Counted from the stretch's first letter, positions 8,417-18,425 are shown. The stretch: DNA of 64,000 nucleotides from JAZKBN01 sp040388605 (GCA_040388605.1 JAZKBN010000022.1:56565-120564), one strand, 5' to 3'. Notes: generated from the letters alone by a model not told the origin. Program-made: numbers and translations.

Positions 8417-10399
8417 ATGAATAAACTTATACGTTCAGTAACAGGTATATGCCTGTCTGTTTCAGCAATTCTTATGGGGCCTTCTGCGGCAAATGCCCAA
8501 GGTACGATTTGTCCAACCCCGACAGTTACTGTAAGCAATATAAACGCTCCCTTTTGCCCCGAAGGTGATGTGAGGCTAACCGGCCCGGTTGGCGGCAGGT
8601 TTGTAAGCACTTATGTAAGAGGAGTGCCAAGTAATTTTACACCGCTCGACAATATTGCTGTTGATGCATCAGGCAACATTTATATACCTGACATACAGGC
8701 AAGAACGCTGCAGAAAATAACCCCTGATGGCGTTTTAACAACCATTGTAGGCAATGGTTTTGGCTCTTACCCGCAAGGCACAATCGGTTTTTCACCGCAT
8801 GAAATCGGTTTCGATTCTGCGGGTAAGATGTATGCCCTTGAGGGTATAAATATTGTAACTATAACTCCTGAGGGTTTGGTTACGCGAATAGCAGTCGGTA
8901 ACCATCACGGTTTTGGTGCTGAACCATTTTCCCCGTCAGATACGAATCGAATGTATATGCCATCAGGCATTGATGTTGATCGCGCAGGCAATGTTTATTA
9001 TGCAGACTATGCAAACGGCAAAATCAGCAAAATTACCCCGGCAGGCGTTGTTACCTTAATAGCCGGCAGCAGCATAGGTTATGAAGACGGGCCTGTAAGC
9101 ACAGCCAAATTCGGCAATATGCGTGATGTTGTTTTAGGCGACGCCGGTAATTTGTATGTGATAGACGGGGTCAGGGTAAGAAAAATAACTCCTGAAGGCA
9201 TGGTGAGTACTTTGGCAGGCTCCGGCGTTACGGGAGATGTTACAGGTGCAGGCACAGCTGCTTCGTTCAGCAATCCGCTGTTTATTACTTACAGCAACGG
9301 CAGTTTGTACTTAGTAGATCAAGGCAATTTAAAGGTTAAAAAAATTACTTTAGACGGCGTTGTATCTGACTATGCCGGTATAACATTTCCGCCAATGGGA
9401 AATTATGATGACGGGCCGGTTACAGTGGCAACATTTAAATACCCTTATGGTATAGCCCACGACAATGAAGGTAACCTTTTTGTATCTGAACTAAGACATG
9501 GAGCAATCAGGAAAGTAACTGAATACGCTCCCATAGACTACTATATTTGGTCTAACGGTGAATCGCTGCAAAGCACAGGTCCCATAATCGAAAGCGGAAC
9601 TTATACCCTTCAAACCGTTTCAGGCACCTGCACCTCTGCGCCATCATTACCGGTGGTTGTTACCGTAAACCCGGCTGTTGTAAGACCTTCAATTACATCA
9701 TCTGGACCCCTTAGGTTTTGCGCAGGTGATAGTGTAATACTAACAAGCCCGTCTGCCACCGGCAATCTTTGGAACACCGGAGAAACCGGCCAAAGCATTA
9801 CAGTTACCGATGCCGGTCGGTATTATGTAAGCGTAATTACTGGTACCTGCACGAGTACATCAGCATATCAATCAGTGGTAGTAGATTCACTTCCTCATAA
9901 CGCAATTGGTATCAGCGGCAGCCCGTTTACTGTTTATCCGGGAGCTTCATACACCTATGGAACACAGGAACTCAGCGGAATAACCTCATACATCTGGAGA
10001 TTTACAGGTATTGCTACTCTTATTCCCGATAATAACAGGGTAACCGTAAGCTTCGATTCCGGGGCAACCTCCGGCACATTAAGCGCCCGTGGTGTGAATG
10101 ATTGCGGAGAGGGCAGAGCAATAAACGTACGCTTAACACTTGTAGCACCCGTTGGCACCTTGCATGGTGCACAGCATCAGATAAGCATATCTCCCAACCC
10201 CGGCCGCGAAACTTTTACCCTGCAAGCCGAATCAGACATGCAAAACCTGGAAGTATTGGATAATACCGGAAGAACCGTTCACAGGCAAAGTATTTCAGGC
10301 AAAACAGCCACCTTTAACCTTGTTGTACCTGCAGGTATTTATACTGCAAGAATTGCAACGGGCAGGGGTGTTTCTGTATGCAGGCTGCTTATAAAGTAA
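8417..10399 (+). CDS. Secreted NHL-repeat beta-propeller protein with T9SS sorting domain
   Basis: A 660-residue exported protein. Residues 1-27 are a signal peptide ending SAANAQ. Residues ~70-370 hold NHL-type propeller blades, seen as recurring units such as NIAVDASGNIYIPD, GIDVDRAGNVYYAD and VLGDAGNLYVID, each followed by a V.KITP-like strand. Two Ig-like modules follow, marked by WSNGES and WNTGETGQSITV and by GTCTS. The C-terminal ~75 residues are a T9SS type A sorting domain (SISPNPGRETFTLQ ... GIYTARIA). It would cross the inner membrane by Sec and the outer membrane by T9SS and end at the surface or outside. No enzymatic domain is visible. Confidence 0.85.
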   Translation: MNKLIRSVTGICLSVSAILMGPSAANAQGTICPTPTVTVSNINAPFCPEGDVRLTGPVGGRFVSTYVRGVPSNFTPLDNIAVDASGNIYIPDIQARTLQKITPDGVLTTIVGNGFGSYPQGTIGFSPHEIGFDSAGKMYALEGINIVTITPEGLVTRIAVGNHHGFGAEPFSPSDTNRMYMPSGIDVDRAGNVYYADYANGKISKITPAGVVTLIAGSSIGYEDGPVSTAKFGNMRDVVLGDAGNLYVIDGVRVRKITPEGMVSTLAGSGVTGDVTGAGTAASFSNPLFITYSNGSLYLVDQGNLKVKKITLDGVVSDYAGITFPPMGNYDDGPVTVATFKYPYGIAHDNEGNLFVSELRHGAIRKVTEYAPIDYYIWSNGESLQSTGPIIESGTYTLQTVSGTCTSAPSLPVVVTVNPAVVRPSITSSGPLRFCAGDSVILTSPSATGNLWNTGETGQSITVTDAGRYYVSVITGTCTSTSAYQSVVVDSLPHNAIGISGSPFTVYPGASYTYGTQELSGITSYIWRFTGIATLIPDNNRVTVSFDSGATSGTLSARGVNDCGEGRAINVRLTLVAPVGTLHGAQHQISISPNPGRETFTLQAESDMQNLEVLDNTGRTVHRQSISGKTATFNLVVPAGIYTARIATGRGVSVCRLLIK

Positions 10400-10422
10400 G
10401 CTTAAAAACGAATAACACCTTA

Positions 10423-10474
10423 GCTATAAACAACAAGAGGGCCCGTTTTACGGAGCCCTCTTGTTGTTTATAGC
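10423..10474. terminator. Bidirectional terminator between the NHL protein gene and lepA
   Basis: Perfect 20-bp inverted repeat (10423-10442 with 10455-10474), 12-nt loop, GC core next to the loop. It lies between two convergent genes and would stop transcription from both sides. Confidence 0.85.
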
Positions 10475-10502
10475 ATTTGCAGGCAGCCTGCTGTGAGAAA
10501 AA

Positions 10503-12287
10503 TCAAAGCTTCAGCACTGCCATAAAGGCTTCCTGCGGAATTTCCACGGTACCCACCTGGCGCATGCGCTTCTTACCTTTTTTCTGCTTTTCGAGCAGCT
10601 TACGCTTACGGCTTATATCGCCGCCGTAGCATTTGGCAAGTACATCTTTACGCATGGCGCGCACAGTTTCGCGGGCTATAATTTTTTGCCCTATAGCTGC
10701 CTGTATGGCAATCTCGAACATTTGCTTCGGTATAAGCTCGCGCAGCTTTTCGCAGAGGCGCTTGCCCCAATCGTAGGCTTTATCGCGGTGAACTATAGCG
10801 CTCAGGGCATCCACCTTTTCACCGTTGAGAATAATATCAAGCTTCACCATGGTGCTCTCGCGGAAACCGATTAGCTCATAATCAAGCGATGCATAGCCGC
10901 GGCTGATGGTTTTCAGCTTATCAAAGAAATCAAATACAATCTCGCTGAGAGGCAGGTCGAAAGTAAGCTCAACACGGTCGGCGGTGAGGTAAACCTGGTT
11001 TTTTATGATTCCCCGCTTATCCATGCAGAGGTTCATAATGCCGCCAACATATTCGCCGGCAGTAATTATCTGCGCTTTCACGAAGGGCTCCTCAATATGG
11101 TCTACCGTGGTAGGCTCCGGCATTTCACTGGGGGCGTTAATGGTTTGCAGCACGCCCTTGGTACTGTAGGCGTGGAACTGCACCGATGGAACGGTGGTAA
11201 TAACCGTCATGTTGAACTCACGTTCCAGGCGTTCCTGCACAATTTCCATGTGCAGCATGCCCAGGAACCCGCAACGGAAGCCAAAGCCAAGCGCAGCCGA
11301 TGTTTCAGGCTCCCAAACAAGCGAGGCATCGTTCAGCTGCAGCTTTTCAATAGAGGCACGCAGCTCTTCAAACTCGCTGGTATCAACGGGGTATATGCCT
11401 GCGAAAACCATGGGTTTTACATCTGCAAAGCCCTGAATAGCCTCAGGTGTGGGGCGATCTACGTGGGTAATGGTATCGCCTACCTTTACTTCTTTGGCAT
11501 CTTTAATACCGCTAATCAGGTATCCCACATTACCGGCCGACATTTCCTGCCTGCTTTCCTGTGTAAGCCTTAAAATTCCAATTTCATCGGCTTCGTACAT
11601 TTTGTTCGTAGCCATGAATTTTACCTTGTCACCTTTTTTAAGTGTGCCGTTAAAAATACGGAAGTAAACTTCTATACCGCGGTAAGAGTTGTAAACCGAA
11701 TCGAAGATAAGAGCTCGCAGCGGGGCTGCAGGGTCGCCTTTGGGGGCAGGCACGCGCTTTACAACAGCGTTAAGAATATCAACAATGCCTATACCTTCCT
11801 TACCGCTGGCATGAATAATTTCATCACGGTCGCAGCCGAGCAGGTCAATTATTTCATCGCTTACCTCATCGGGCTTGGCGCCGGGCAGATCTATTTTGTT
11901 AAGAACCGGGATAATGGTGAGGTCGTTACCAAGGGCAAGGTAGAGGTTGCTTATGGTTTGGGCCTCTATACCCTGGGCGGCATCCACAATTAGCAGGGCG
12001 CCTTCGCAGGCTGCTATGGAACGGCTTACCTCGTAGCTGAAATCTACGTGGCCGGGGGTATCTATCAGGTTAAGGGTATAGGAAACGCCGTCGAGGATGT
12101 AGTTCATCTGGATGGCGTGGCTCTTAATGGTTATGCCCCGCTCGCGTTCCAGGTCCATATCGTCGAGCAATTGGGCCTGCATGTCGCGCTTGTCTATGGT
12201 TTTGGTAAACTCAAGCAGGCGGTCGGCCAGGGTGCTTTTACCGTGGTCGATGTGGGCGATGATGCAGAAATTACGTATGTGTTGCAT
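10503..12287 (-). CDS. lepA: Elongation factor 4 (LepA), ribosome-associated GTPase
   Basis: A 594-residue translational GTPase, the usual length for LepA. G1 is AHIDHGKST (residues ~11-19), G2 lies around RERGITIKS, G3 is DTPGHVDF (~78-85) and G4 is NKIDLPGA. EF-G-like domains II, III and V follow, and the family-specific C-terminal domain contains CYGGDISRKRKLLEKQKKGK. It acts on the ribosome and promotes correct elongation or initiation under stress. The start ATG at 12287 is preceded by a -7 box (12296-12303), which implies a nearly leaderless mRNA. Nothing is missing from the motif set. Confidence 0.96.
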   Translation of the reverse strand: MQHIRNFCIIAHIDHGKSTLADRLLEFTKTIDKRDMQAQLLDDMDLERERGITIKSHAIQMNYILDGVSYTLNLIDTPGHVDFSYEVSRSIAACEGALLIVDAAQGIEAQTISNLYLALGNDLTIIPVLNKIDLPGAKPDEVSDEIIDLLGCDRDEIIHASGKEGIGIVDILNAVVKRVPAPKGDPAAPLRALIFDSVYNSYRGIEVYFRIFNGTLKKGDKVKFMATNKMYEADEIGILRLTQESRQEMSAGNVGYLISGIKDAKEVKVGDTITHVDRPTPEAIQGFADVKPMVFAGIYPVDTSEFEELRASIEKLQLNDASLVWEPETSAALGFGFRCGFLGMLHMEIVQERLEREFNMTVITTVPSVQFHAYSTKGVLQTINAPSEMPEPTTVDHIEEPFVKAQIITAGEYVGGIMNLCMDKRGIIKNQVYLTADRVELTFDLPLSEIVFDFFDKLKTISRGYASLDYELIGFRESTMVKLDIILNGEKVDALSAIVHRDKAYDWGKRLCEKLRELIPKQMFEIAIQAAIGQKIIARETVRAMRKDVLAKCYGGDISRKRKLLEKQKKGKKRMRQVGTVEIPQEAFMAVLKL

Positions 12288-12295
12288 ATTAAATA

Positions 12296-12303
12296 CAAAG
12301 ATA
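12296..12303 (-). promoter_or_regulatory. -7 box of lepA
   Basis: On the minus strand this reads TATCTTTG, matching TAnnTTTG. It is eight bases upstream of the lepA ATG, so the transcript would have almost no leader. No convincing -33 element is visible. Confidence 0.45.
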
Positions 12304-12399
12304 CAATGTTGAGCGGGATTTTCAGGTTTTTAGCGCCCGCAGTTTGCAGGCATAATGAAGGTAATTCAGTAGTTTATTAAGGGCTTGTAAACCTTTGTT

Positions 12400-12600
12400 C
12401 ATTAAAATAGCCGCCGAATTGCTTCGGCAGCTATTTATCAGCGGCTGCTCATTTCATAGGTGTGCCGGGTGAATGAAAAAGGCTTTTTATCAGCGACTTC
12501 CTATTTCAAAGATGTGTCGGCTGTGCTAACCTGATTTTTGCTCATGAAAAAAGCCGCCGAATTTCTTCGGCGGCTTTTTATCAGCGGCTGCCATTTTCAG
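12400..12600. repeat. Three degenerate copies of a ~13-bp motif plus hairpins between lepA and the 941-aa gene
   Basis: The 330-base gap upstream of lepA and downstream of the large T9SS gene has no ORF. It holds three related copies of TTTATCAGCGGCT plus following sequence, starting at 12434, 12486 and 12576. Two are preceded by related hairpins (around 12407-12437 and 12547-12580). The unit looks like a repeatedly duplicated 3'-end/terminator segment. A fourth copy of the 13-bp core is at 16990-17002, just after sufD. Confidence 0.6.
12547..12580 (-). terminator. Terminator of the 941-aa T9SS protein gene
   Basis: Stem AAAAGCCGCCGAA/TTCGGCGGCTTTT with a 4-nt loop. The A run on the plus strand gives the U tract for minus-strand transcription. 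Confidence 0.75.
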
Positions 12601-12620
12601 GCGTCCTGTGTGTCTCGATG

Positions 12621-15446
12621 TTACTCGATAACCAGCTTACCGCTGATAACTTTACGGTCGGCAGTGGTTATGCGAACGTTATAGAAACCTTTAGCCATAC
12701 CAACAGTGCTGATTTTTTCAGTGTTGAAGGTAAGGTTACGGTCCATTACTTTTTGACCAACTGCGTTAAACAGCTCGGCACGGCCTGAAGTTGCAGTCAT
12801 GTTCTCGGTAAGAACGCTGAAAGAGCTTGTAGCCGGGTTAGGGTAAAGGCTTGCTTTAGAGCGAACAGTTTTAGCAGTACCGCCAACAATGTCGGCACAG
12901 AACTTACAAACTGGATTTGCGGCAAGTCCGCCACAAACCTGTCCGCCTTCGTTAATAATATCGAAAGGTACAGTGAAAACATCGCCGGTCTGGCTTGGGT
13001 CTTCAACACCGTTCACATACCATACAAACGGACCGGCCAGGTCAGCAATGCTCACTTCGCCTGCTACATCATCGTAAGAGCCGTTCATTTCGTCAACACC
13101 ATTCAATACTGAGAATGAGTAAGACCTGGGCTCGCCTGAAACGCCGCAACCATTAACGCCATATACGCTTATTGTAGCGCCGCCTGTGAAACGCGAGTTC
13201 CAGAATACAGTTGCGCTTGTTCCGTTAGGGCTTAAACGACCTGCTGTGGAAGGGGTAAGAGTCCAAACGAATTCAGAAGAGTTAGAGCTTTCTTCGGCAG
13301 TAAAAGTAGCTGCATTATTGTTGTTAAAGCAGGTTACAGAAGGGCTGGCAGTAGGGTTTGAAGTTGGGCCCGGGCGACCGCCTGTAATTAGCACTTCATA
13401 CTCGCGGCTGATAATAGGGTTGTCGGTACCTGCGAAGAATACACGGATACGGCCTGTAACAGGAGTGGTAACGGCAGGTAAAGTATAAGCAATAGAACCG
13501 CTTGTGCCTGTGGTGGTATAGGTACCAAGAGTTAGCCAGTCAGCTGCGTTAGCAGGATTAAAGGCATGTTCGGCACTTGTGTCAAGCTGAACAACTAATG
13601 AGCTGCCTGCAGGAATGGTTGTTGGTGCAACAAAAGATACCGATTGAGCTGTTCCGCCGCAAAGGCCAGCAGGGAAATTAGCGCTGATGTAAGCGTTAAG
13701 TGCATCAACAGTGTTGAAATCGAAGTAAGCAACACCGTTATCGCCCCAGGTTTCAGCAGTATAAACGCCGCCAGTGAAATCAAGGTTTGCACCGCTTTTC
13801 GCATCAACCAAAGAGGTCATACGGAATTTTCCGTCGGTGATGTTACGCAGGGCTACAGGCCAGGCTTCTTCAAGGCTTCCTGAACCGGTAGAGCCGTCAT
13901 CATAAGCGCCGAATACTTTGGCAACGTTTAGAGGCGGGCTCCAGGTAGTACCGTTATCACGTGAAACCACAAGGTAGTTATCGCGAAGCGGGTGGTTGTC
14001 TGCATCATGAGTACCTTCAACAACACTGGTATAAAGTACATAAATGTTGTTATCAGGATCTACGCAAACAGTTGGGTAACCAATTCCGCCGTGTGGCAAT
14101 GAGCCGGGTTCGTTGTCGGTGGTACGGTCAAGGTCAACCTGTCCGTTATAGTCAACATCAACCGGGTAGGCAATGTAATCCATTGCATCAGCTGCAGGAA
14201 GCGCAGTTGAACTTTCGTTCCAGTATTTAAGTGCACCTGCCCAGGCATTCAGACCACCGTTTTGGTAGAAAGAACCGTCTGCGCTTCCGTCTTCATCAAG
14301 CGGGGCGTAGCCGCGGCCAACTGCAACGTGTACCTTGTTACTGTTATCAATGGTAATGCAGTAAGCGCCATCGTTACCGTATGCTGAAAATGCGCCGGTG
14401 GTTGGGTTTACAGTTACATTGTTGGGATCTGAAACGTCAATAGTTTCAATGGTGCGTGTTTTCCAGGTAAGGCCGTTATCGGTGCTTTTGAAAAGCAGCA
14501 TATCGGTACCCAGGCGCGGAGCGTTTTTAGCGGCAGTTACAACTGCAGCCACTACGTTACCACGCACATCCATGTCGAAGCTTGAAGTTTTTGTACCCAG
14601 GAAACCGTTTGCAAGGCTAAGGGTATCAAAGCGGTGACCGGTCCAGGTAAGACCTCCGTCGTTACTTACGATGTGGGTGAAGGCATCAACAATTCCGTCA
14701 TCAGAAAGATCAGGGTAATAAGCCACATCTGTGGTAGTGCTTACCGAGTGAATGGTGGTGGAGTTACTGGCTGTGTGCTGGAAAAGCGCCTCAGGAGATG
14801 CCTGAATAGCAGTTTGAGTCCATGGATTTGAGGCTGCGGAACCACCGTAAGTATTACGGGTATAAGAGCTCATCCTGGTATCGCTTCCATCAGGGAAAGT
14901 GTACATGGTAATGGCTTCTTTTGCCGCAGTACTTGAAAGGCTTGGGTAACCAAGACGGTGGTTAGCCAGATCTGTTCCAAGGCCGGAGGCGCTTGGGCCG
15001 CCCACTGCAAGTTGAGTGGCGTCTGTTATTTCAAAAGTACCGTCGGTTTTCCAGCGGTTATAAGCTGCCATACGGCTGCCCATGTTTGCTTCAGTGCCAT
15101 ATTGCCAAAGTATGGCAACAGAACCGTCGGCTTTTTTCTCGAAGTAGCGGTGTGCTCCGCCCCAGCTTTGAATTTCCCAGAATGTATTACCGCAGTTTAC
15201 ACCGTATGCAGGAGTTGGCGCAGCCAAAAGCCTGTTAGGTGTTCCGGTTCCGACACTGCCGCGTGCATCAAGGCTTTTTAACTGTACGGGGGCGTTTTTG
15301 CCTGCAGGCAGGTTATGGGGAGTCTCAGTATGTTTCATTATCTGAGGTCCGCGGGGGGCCCTTCCGAAAACACGGGTTTTTGCACTCTGGGCATAGGTGC
15401 CCGAGATTGCAGCCGCAAGAGCCAGGGTAAGTAATAATCTCTTCAT
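12621..15446 (-). CDS. Large secreted BNR/Asp-box protein with T9SS sorting domain
   Basis: A 941-residue exported protein with a signal peptide ending near GTYAQ (residue 20). The central region has Asp-box (BNR) loops such as SNDGGLTWTGH, STDNGLTWKTRT and SRDNGTTWSPPL, the turn signature of sialidase-like beta-propellers. The catalytic arginine triad and Asp/Tyr of true sialidases could not be assigned, so enzymatic activity is not claimed. A possible beta-sandwich near residues 600-690 and an Ig-like module around 700-790 follow. The last ~75 residues are a T9SS type A domain (LYPNPATSSFSV ... GFYNVRIT). It is monocistronic, with a -7 box at 15498-15505 and a terminator at 12547-12580. A surface adhesin or polymer-binding role is a guess. 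Confidence 0.8.
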   Translation of the reverse strand: MKRLLLTLALAAAISGTYAQSAKTRVFGRAPRGPQIMKHTETPHNLPAGKNAPVQLKSLDARGSVGTGTPNRLLAAPTPAYGVNCGNTFWEIQSWGGAHRYFEKKADGSVAILWQYGTEANMGSRMAAYNRWKTDGTFEITDATQLAVGGPSASGLGTDLANHRLGYPSLSSTAAKEAITMYTFPDGSDTRMSSYTRNTYGGSAASNPWTQTAIQASPEALFQHTASNSTTIHSVSTTTDVAYYPDLSDDGIVDAFTHIVSNDGGLTWTGHRFDTLSLANGFLGTKTSSFDMDVRGNVVAAVVTAAKNAPRLGTDMLLFKSTDNGLTWKTRTIETIDVSDPNNVTVNPTTGAFSAYGNDGAYCITIDNSNKVHVAVGRGYAPLDEDGSADGSFYQNGGLNAWAGALKYWNESSTALPAADAMDYIAYPVDVDYNGQVDLDRTTDNEPGSLPHGGIGYPTVCVDPDNNIYVLYTSVVEGTHDADNHPLRDNYLVVSRDNGTTWSPPLNVAKVFGAYDDGSTGSGSLEEAWPVALRNITDGKFRMTSLVDAKSGANLDFTGGVYTAETWGDNGVAYFDFNTVDALNAYISANFPAGLCGGTAQSVSFVAPTTIPAGSSLVVQLDTSAEHAFNPANAADWLTLGTYTTTGTSGSIAYTLPAVTTPVTGRIRVFFAGTDNPIISREYEVLITGGRPGPTSNPTASPSVTCFNNNNAATFTAEESSNSSEFVWTLTPSTAGRLSPNGTSATVFWNSRFTGGATISVYGVNGCGVSGEPRSYSFSVLNGVDEMNGSYDDVAGEVSIADLAGPFVWYVNGVEDPSQTGDVFTVPFDIINEGGQVCGGLAANPVCKFCADIVGGTAKTVRSKASLYPNPATSSFSVLTENMTATSGRAELFNAVGQKVMDRNLTFNTEKISTVGMAKGFYNVRITTADRKVISGKLVIE

Positions 15447-15497
15447 AATTGATTGTTATGGAATGTAGACCCGCCGGATTTTACCCGACGCATTGGA

Positions 15498-15525
15498 CAA
15501 AGGTACGAAACTAGCGTTTGACAAA
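15498..15525 (-). promoter_or_regulatory. Promoter of the 941-aa T9SS protein gene
   Basis: Minus-strand -7 box TACCTTTG (15498-15505). TTTG candidates for -33 lie at 15522-15525 (spacer 16) and 15527-15530 (spacer 21). The predicted leader is about 45 nt. The remaining gap to 15972 is AT-rich and holds nothing else I can recognise. Confidence 0.45.
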
Positions 15526-15972
15526 ACAAACTGTAAATGCCATATAAAGCTCAGACAGTAAAAAAAAAGCCGGGGTTGCCCTTAAAACAAAATAAATACT
15601 AAGAATTTTAGCCTAAATAGGCATTTTATTCTGAATATAAATTTTCCGGAAGACAGTATAATTATCTGCAAACTGCGTTTACCTGAATAACCAGGCTAAA
15701 TAATTAATCGCAATCTCCGGCTTGTTTATACAATTCCCTATCGGCTGCAAGACCGAACCCAGGCATTCATTTACTTTTAACTTTACGGGCCAAACAAAAA
15801 GCTTTGCCGGGCGCAATTAATTAATGGTTGCAGTATTTATTAACATAGCCAATATTTGCAGCTATGGCAAACTAACAAATATTATGCCTGTTAAAAAACC
15901 CCGGTATGCATTAAAGGCATTTTACATACCCCTGCTTCTTACTACATATTAATATTGCTGCCGGTAAACTTT

Positions 15973-16704
15973 TCAGGAGAAAATTTTCCTGATTGCCTCA
16001 GTTACCTGCTTTTTAGGATCTTCACGTATGAGCTTTTCTTCAACTGAAAGCTTGAAGAAAAGGCCGCGCAAAGCTTTTTGGGTAACGTAAGCATTCAGGT
16101 TGGTATTTACAGGCTGAGAGCCGGTAAGGTTATACACACCAATAATAGTAGCCCATGCCGATGATGCGCTTACCCCGAAAACCAAGGGCTTATCAAGCGC
16201 AAGGGCCACCTTTGGCTGAAATGCGCTGTCGAGCCGGTTAAAGGTTTTTACGCGCAGGTAGGCGGTGGCAGCAGTATCGGTACCATGAAGAATGCCGGCG
16301 GCATCCTGCAGGGTCATGCTTGTAACGGCATCTGAAAATATAGGGGCGGCTTCGGTAGCGGCATCTTCGGCGGCGCGGTTAATTTGCAGCACAAAATTAT
16401 CGAGGGTGCTTTGCATACCCGGAATGCCCTGCAGCGTTGTATAAACGTTTGCGGCAGTTTCAGGGAAGGGCAGCTTAATAAGTGCGTCAGCATAGAAACC
16501 GTTTTGCCTGCTTACAATTTTAGCGGCAGTATCGGCGCCTACTTTCAATAAAGATTTAAGGCCGGCCGATATTTCAGCCTCGGTAAGCCCCGGGTTAACC
16601 GATTCCAAAAAATCGCAGGAGGTAAAGGTAAACAGGCTTAAAGCCAGCGTAAGCGTGCAGATGCGCGCATACATAACACGGGATATTTTATTTAAGTAAG
16701 GCAT
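15973..16704 (-). CDS. DUF4197-family lipoprotein
   Basis: A 243-residue protein matching the DUF4197 pattern: GLTEAEISAGLKSLLKVGAD near the N-terminus, then the FYADALIKLPFPE segment, and a conserved end (KALRGLFFKLSVEEKLIREDP). The N-terminus is a lipoprotein signal with lipobox-like FTFTSC; the second methionine (16674) gives a tighter signal sequence than the first. The mature protein would be anchored by a lipidated cysteine, in the periplasm or outer membrane. DUF4197 has no established biochemical role. It stands alone between the T9SS gene and the suf cluster. Confidence 0.85.
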   Translation of the reverse strand: MPYLNKISRVMYARICTLTLALSLFTFTSCDFLESVNPGLTEAEISAGLKSLLKVGADTAAKIVSRQNGFYADALIKLPFPETAANVYTTLQGIPGMQSTLDNFVLQINRAAEDAATEAAPIFSDAVTSMTLQDAAGILHGTDTAATAYLRVKTFNRLDSAFQPKVALALDKPLVFGVSASSAWATIIGVYNLTGSQPVNTNLNAYVTQKALRGLFFKLSVEEKLIREDPKKQVTEAIRKIFS

Positions 16705-16929
16705 AATTCCTTATTATTAACCTGTTTATAATTTTCGATCCTGCCTTTCAGCCGAATTTTACAATGCAATATAGCATTAAAACTGTGCAATTTCCGGAAA
16801 GCCCGGCAACATTTGAATGGCTTAAGCCCATGTACCCGACCAAAATTGCATGGAAAAGGCAGTCTTTTTAATAAGGCCAAATACCTTGCCGGTAAAAACC
16901 TGCCCGTGCACCTGATTAGCATCCATAAA

Positions 16930-16969
16930 ATAAAGAGGCCGATCCGGAAGCATAACGTCCGGGTCGGCC
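16930..16969 (-). terminator. Terminator after sufCD
   Basis: 12-bp stem GGCCGATCCGGA/TCCGGGTCGGCC (16937-16948 and 16958-16969, one wobble). An A-rich run on the low side gives the U tract on the minus strand. The rest of 16705-17006 shows no gene; a 13-bp repeat core is at 16990-17002. Confidence 0.75.
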
Positions 16970-17006
16970 ATAAATTTTAATCTAATGAATTTATCAGCGG
17001 CTCAGG

Positions 17007-18314
17007 TTACTTACCTGCCAGAAAAGATTCCAAACGTTGCTCAACTGAGGCACGAACCTGCTCTATGCTTATTTTTTCGGGCACTTCGGTAATAAAGGCA
17101 TGCAGCAGCAATTGCCGGGCATCGTCTTCGCTGAGTCCGCGGGCACGCAGGTAGAACAGTGGTTCTTCATCTAAAGTACCTGTGGTTGCACCGTGGCTGC
17201 ATTTAACATCATCGGCAAAAATTTCAAGCTGGGGCTTGGTATTTATGCTTGCATCGTCGCTGAGCAAAATGTTACGGTTACTTTGGAAGGCGTTGGTTTG
17301 CTGCGCAGCGCGGCGCACCAAAATTTGCCCGTTGAAAACACCCGTACTTTTATCGGCCATGAGGCCTTTGTACAACTCGTCGCTGAAAGTGGCAGGGGCC
17401 TGGTGATCTGCTACGGTGTGGTTATCTATCAGGCTTTTGCCTTTGCCTATGAACAGGCCGTACATGCGGGCTTCTGCCCTGTCGCCCGAAAGGGTGAAGC
17501 GCAGGTTATTGCGTGTAACAGCGCCGCCGTAACTGATGGTACTTGTTGTTGCCTTGCTGTCGGCGTTAAGGAAAATATGGGTATTGCCTACGTGCCCTGC
17601 AGCCTGGCCTTCATCATTGGTTTTTACATACTCAACAGATGCGCCTTCGGCCACAACAATTTCTGTAACCGTATTGGTAAAGCCGGCATTGCCGCCAATG
17701 GTGCTGTAGGTTTCAATCACCTTCAGGCTGCTGCCCTTGCCTACCACGAACAAATTGCGGGGCTGGCTCATAACGGTATCCTGCGAGCAGTCATTTATGA
17801 AGTGCAGCACTACAGGCAATTCAACAATCTTGCCTTCGGGCACGTGAATAAAGGTGCCTTGTGCGGCGAAAGCGGTGTTCAGGGCCGTGAAAGCATCTTT
17901 ATCGAAATCGGCGTATTTGCCGAAGTTATCGTAAAAGGCATCTATGCGTTTGTCTTCGGCGCTTTCGAAGCTGAGAATTTCCATCTCGAAAACGGGGGTA
18001 AGTATGGTGCTGCTGTGCGGCGCGAACCTCCCGTTTATGAAAACCATAATATTGGCTTCAAGGCCTTCGAAATGCACCTTTCGGATATCTTCAGGGGCAA
18101 TGGCGCTGCTGCCGGTTACGGTGCCCAAATTAATTTGGCCGTTCACCAGGCTGCTTACATTGGTATATTTCCAGTCTTCGTGCCTGGTTGTGGGAAAACC
18201 CAAACGCAGGAAGCTGTCCATGGCTTTGCGACGCAGGGTATTTATAGGGCTGCCCGCCGCGCCGCCAAGGGCTTCTTCAAAAGCGCGGAAACGCTCTGCA
18301 AGCAATTCTGTCAT
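17007..18314 (-). CDS. sufD: Fe-S cluster assembly protein SufD
   Basis: A 435-residue SufB/SufD-family beta-helix protein that pairs with SufB and the ATPase SufC as the scaffold for de novo Fe-S cluster assembly. The family signature is in the C-terminal third: KPQLEIFADDVKCSHGATTG, with the conserved Cys-His, then the ARGLSEDDARQLLLHAFI segment. The N-terminal part includes FPTTRHEDWKYTN, typical of SufD. The frame opens at TTG 18332, but ATG at 18314 is preferred. It follows sufC by 111 bases on the same strand and is closed by a terminator. Confidence 0.93.
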   Translation of the reverse strand: MTELLAERFRAFEEALGGAAGSPINTLRRKAMDSFLRLGFPTTRHEDWKYTNVSSLVNGQINLGTVTGSSAIAPEDIRKVHFEGLEANIMVFINGRFAPHSSTILTPVFEMEILSFESAEDKRIDAFYDNFGKYADFDKDAFTALNTAFAAQGTFIHVPEGKIVELPVVLHFINDCSQDTVMSQPRNLFVVGKGSSLKVIETYSTIGGNAGFTNTVTEIVVAEGASVEYVKTNDEGQAAGHVGNTHIFLNADSKATTSTISYGGAVTRNNLRFTLSGDRAEARMYGLFIGKGKSLIDNHTVADHQAPATFSDELYKGLMADKSTGVFNGQILVRRAAQQTNAFQSNRNILLSDDASINTKPQLEIFADDVKCSHGATTGTLDEEPLFYLRARGLSEDDARQLLLHAFITEVPEKISIEQVRASVEQRLESFLAGK

Positions 18315-18425
18315 TACAGGTTCAGTAATCAAGGTAATGGGGATAATGCAATAAGGGAGGAAGATTTTTTTCGGCGGGGCTTAAACACAGCCTTACGAAA
18401 GATAATTGCCCGGATACAGGCGGGC

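Noticed and set aside
12621..15446. Calling the 941-aa BNR protein a sialidase
   Set aside because: Asp-box loops are present, but the catalytic arginine triad, Asp and Tyr/Glu pair could not be placed. Asp boxes occur in many non-enzymatic propellers.
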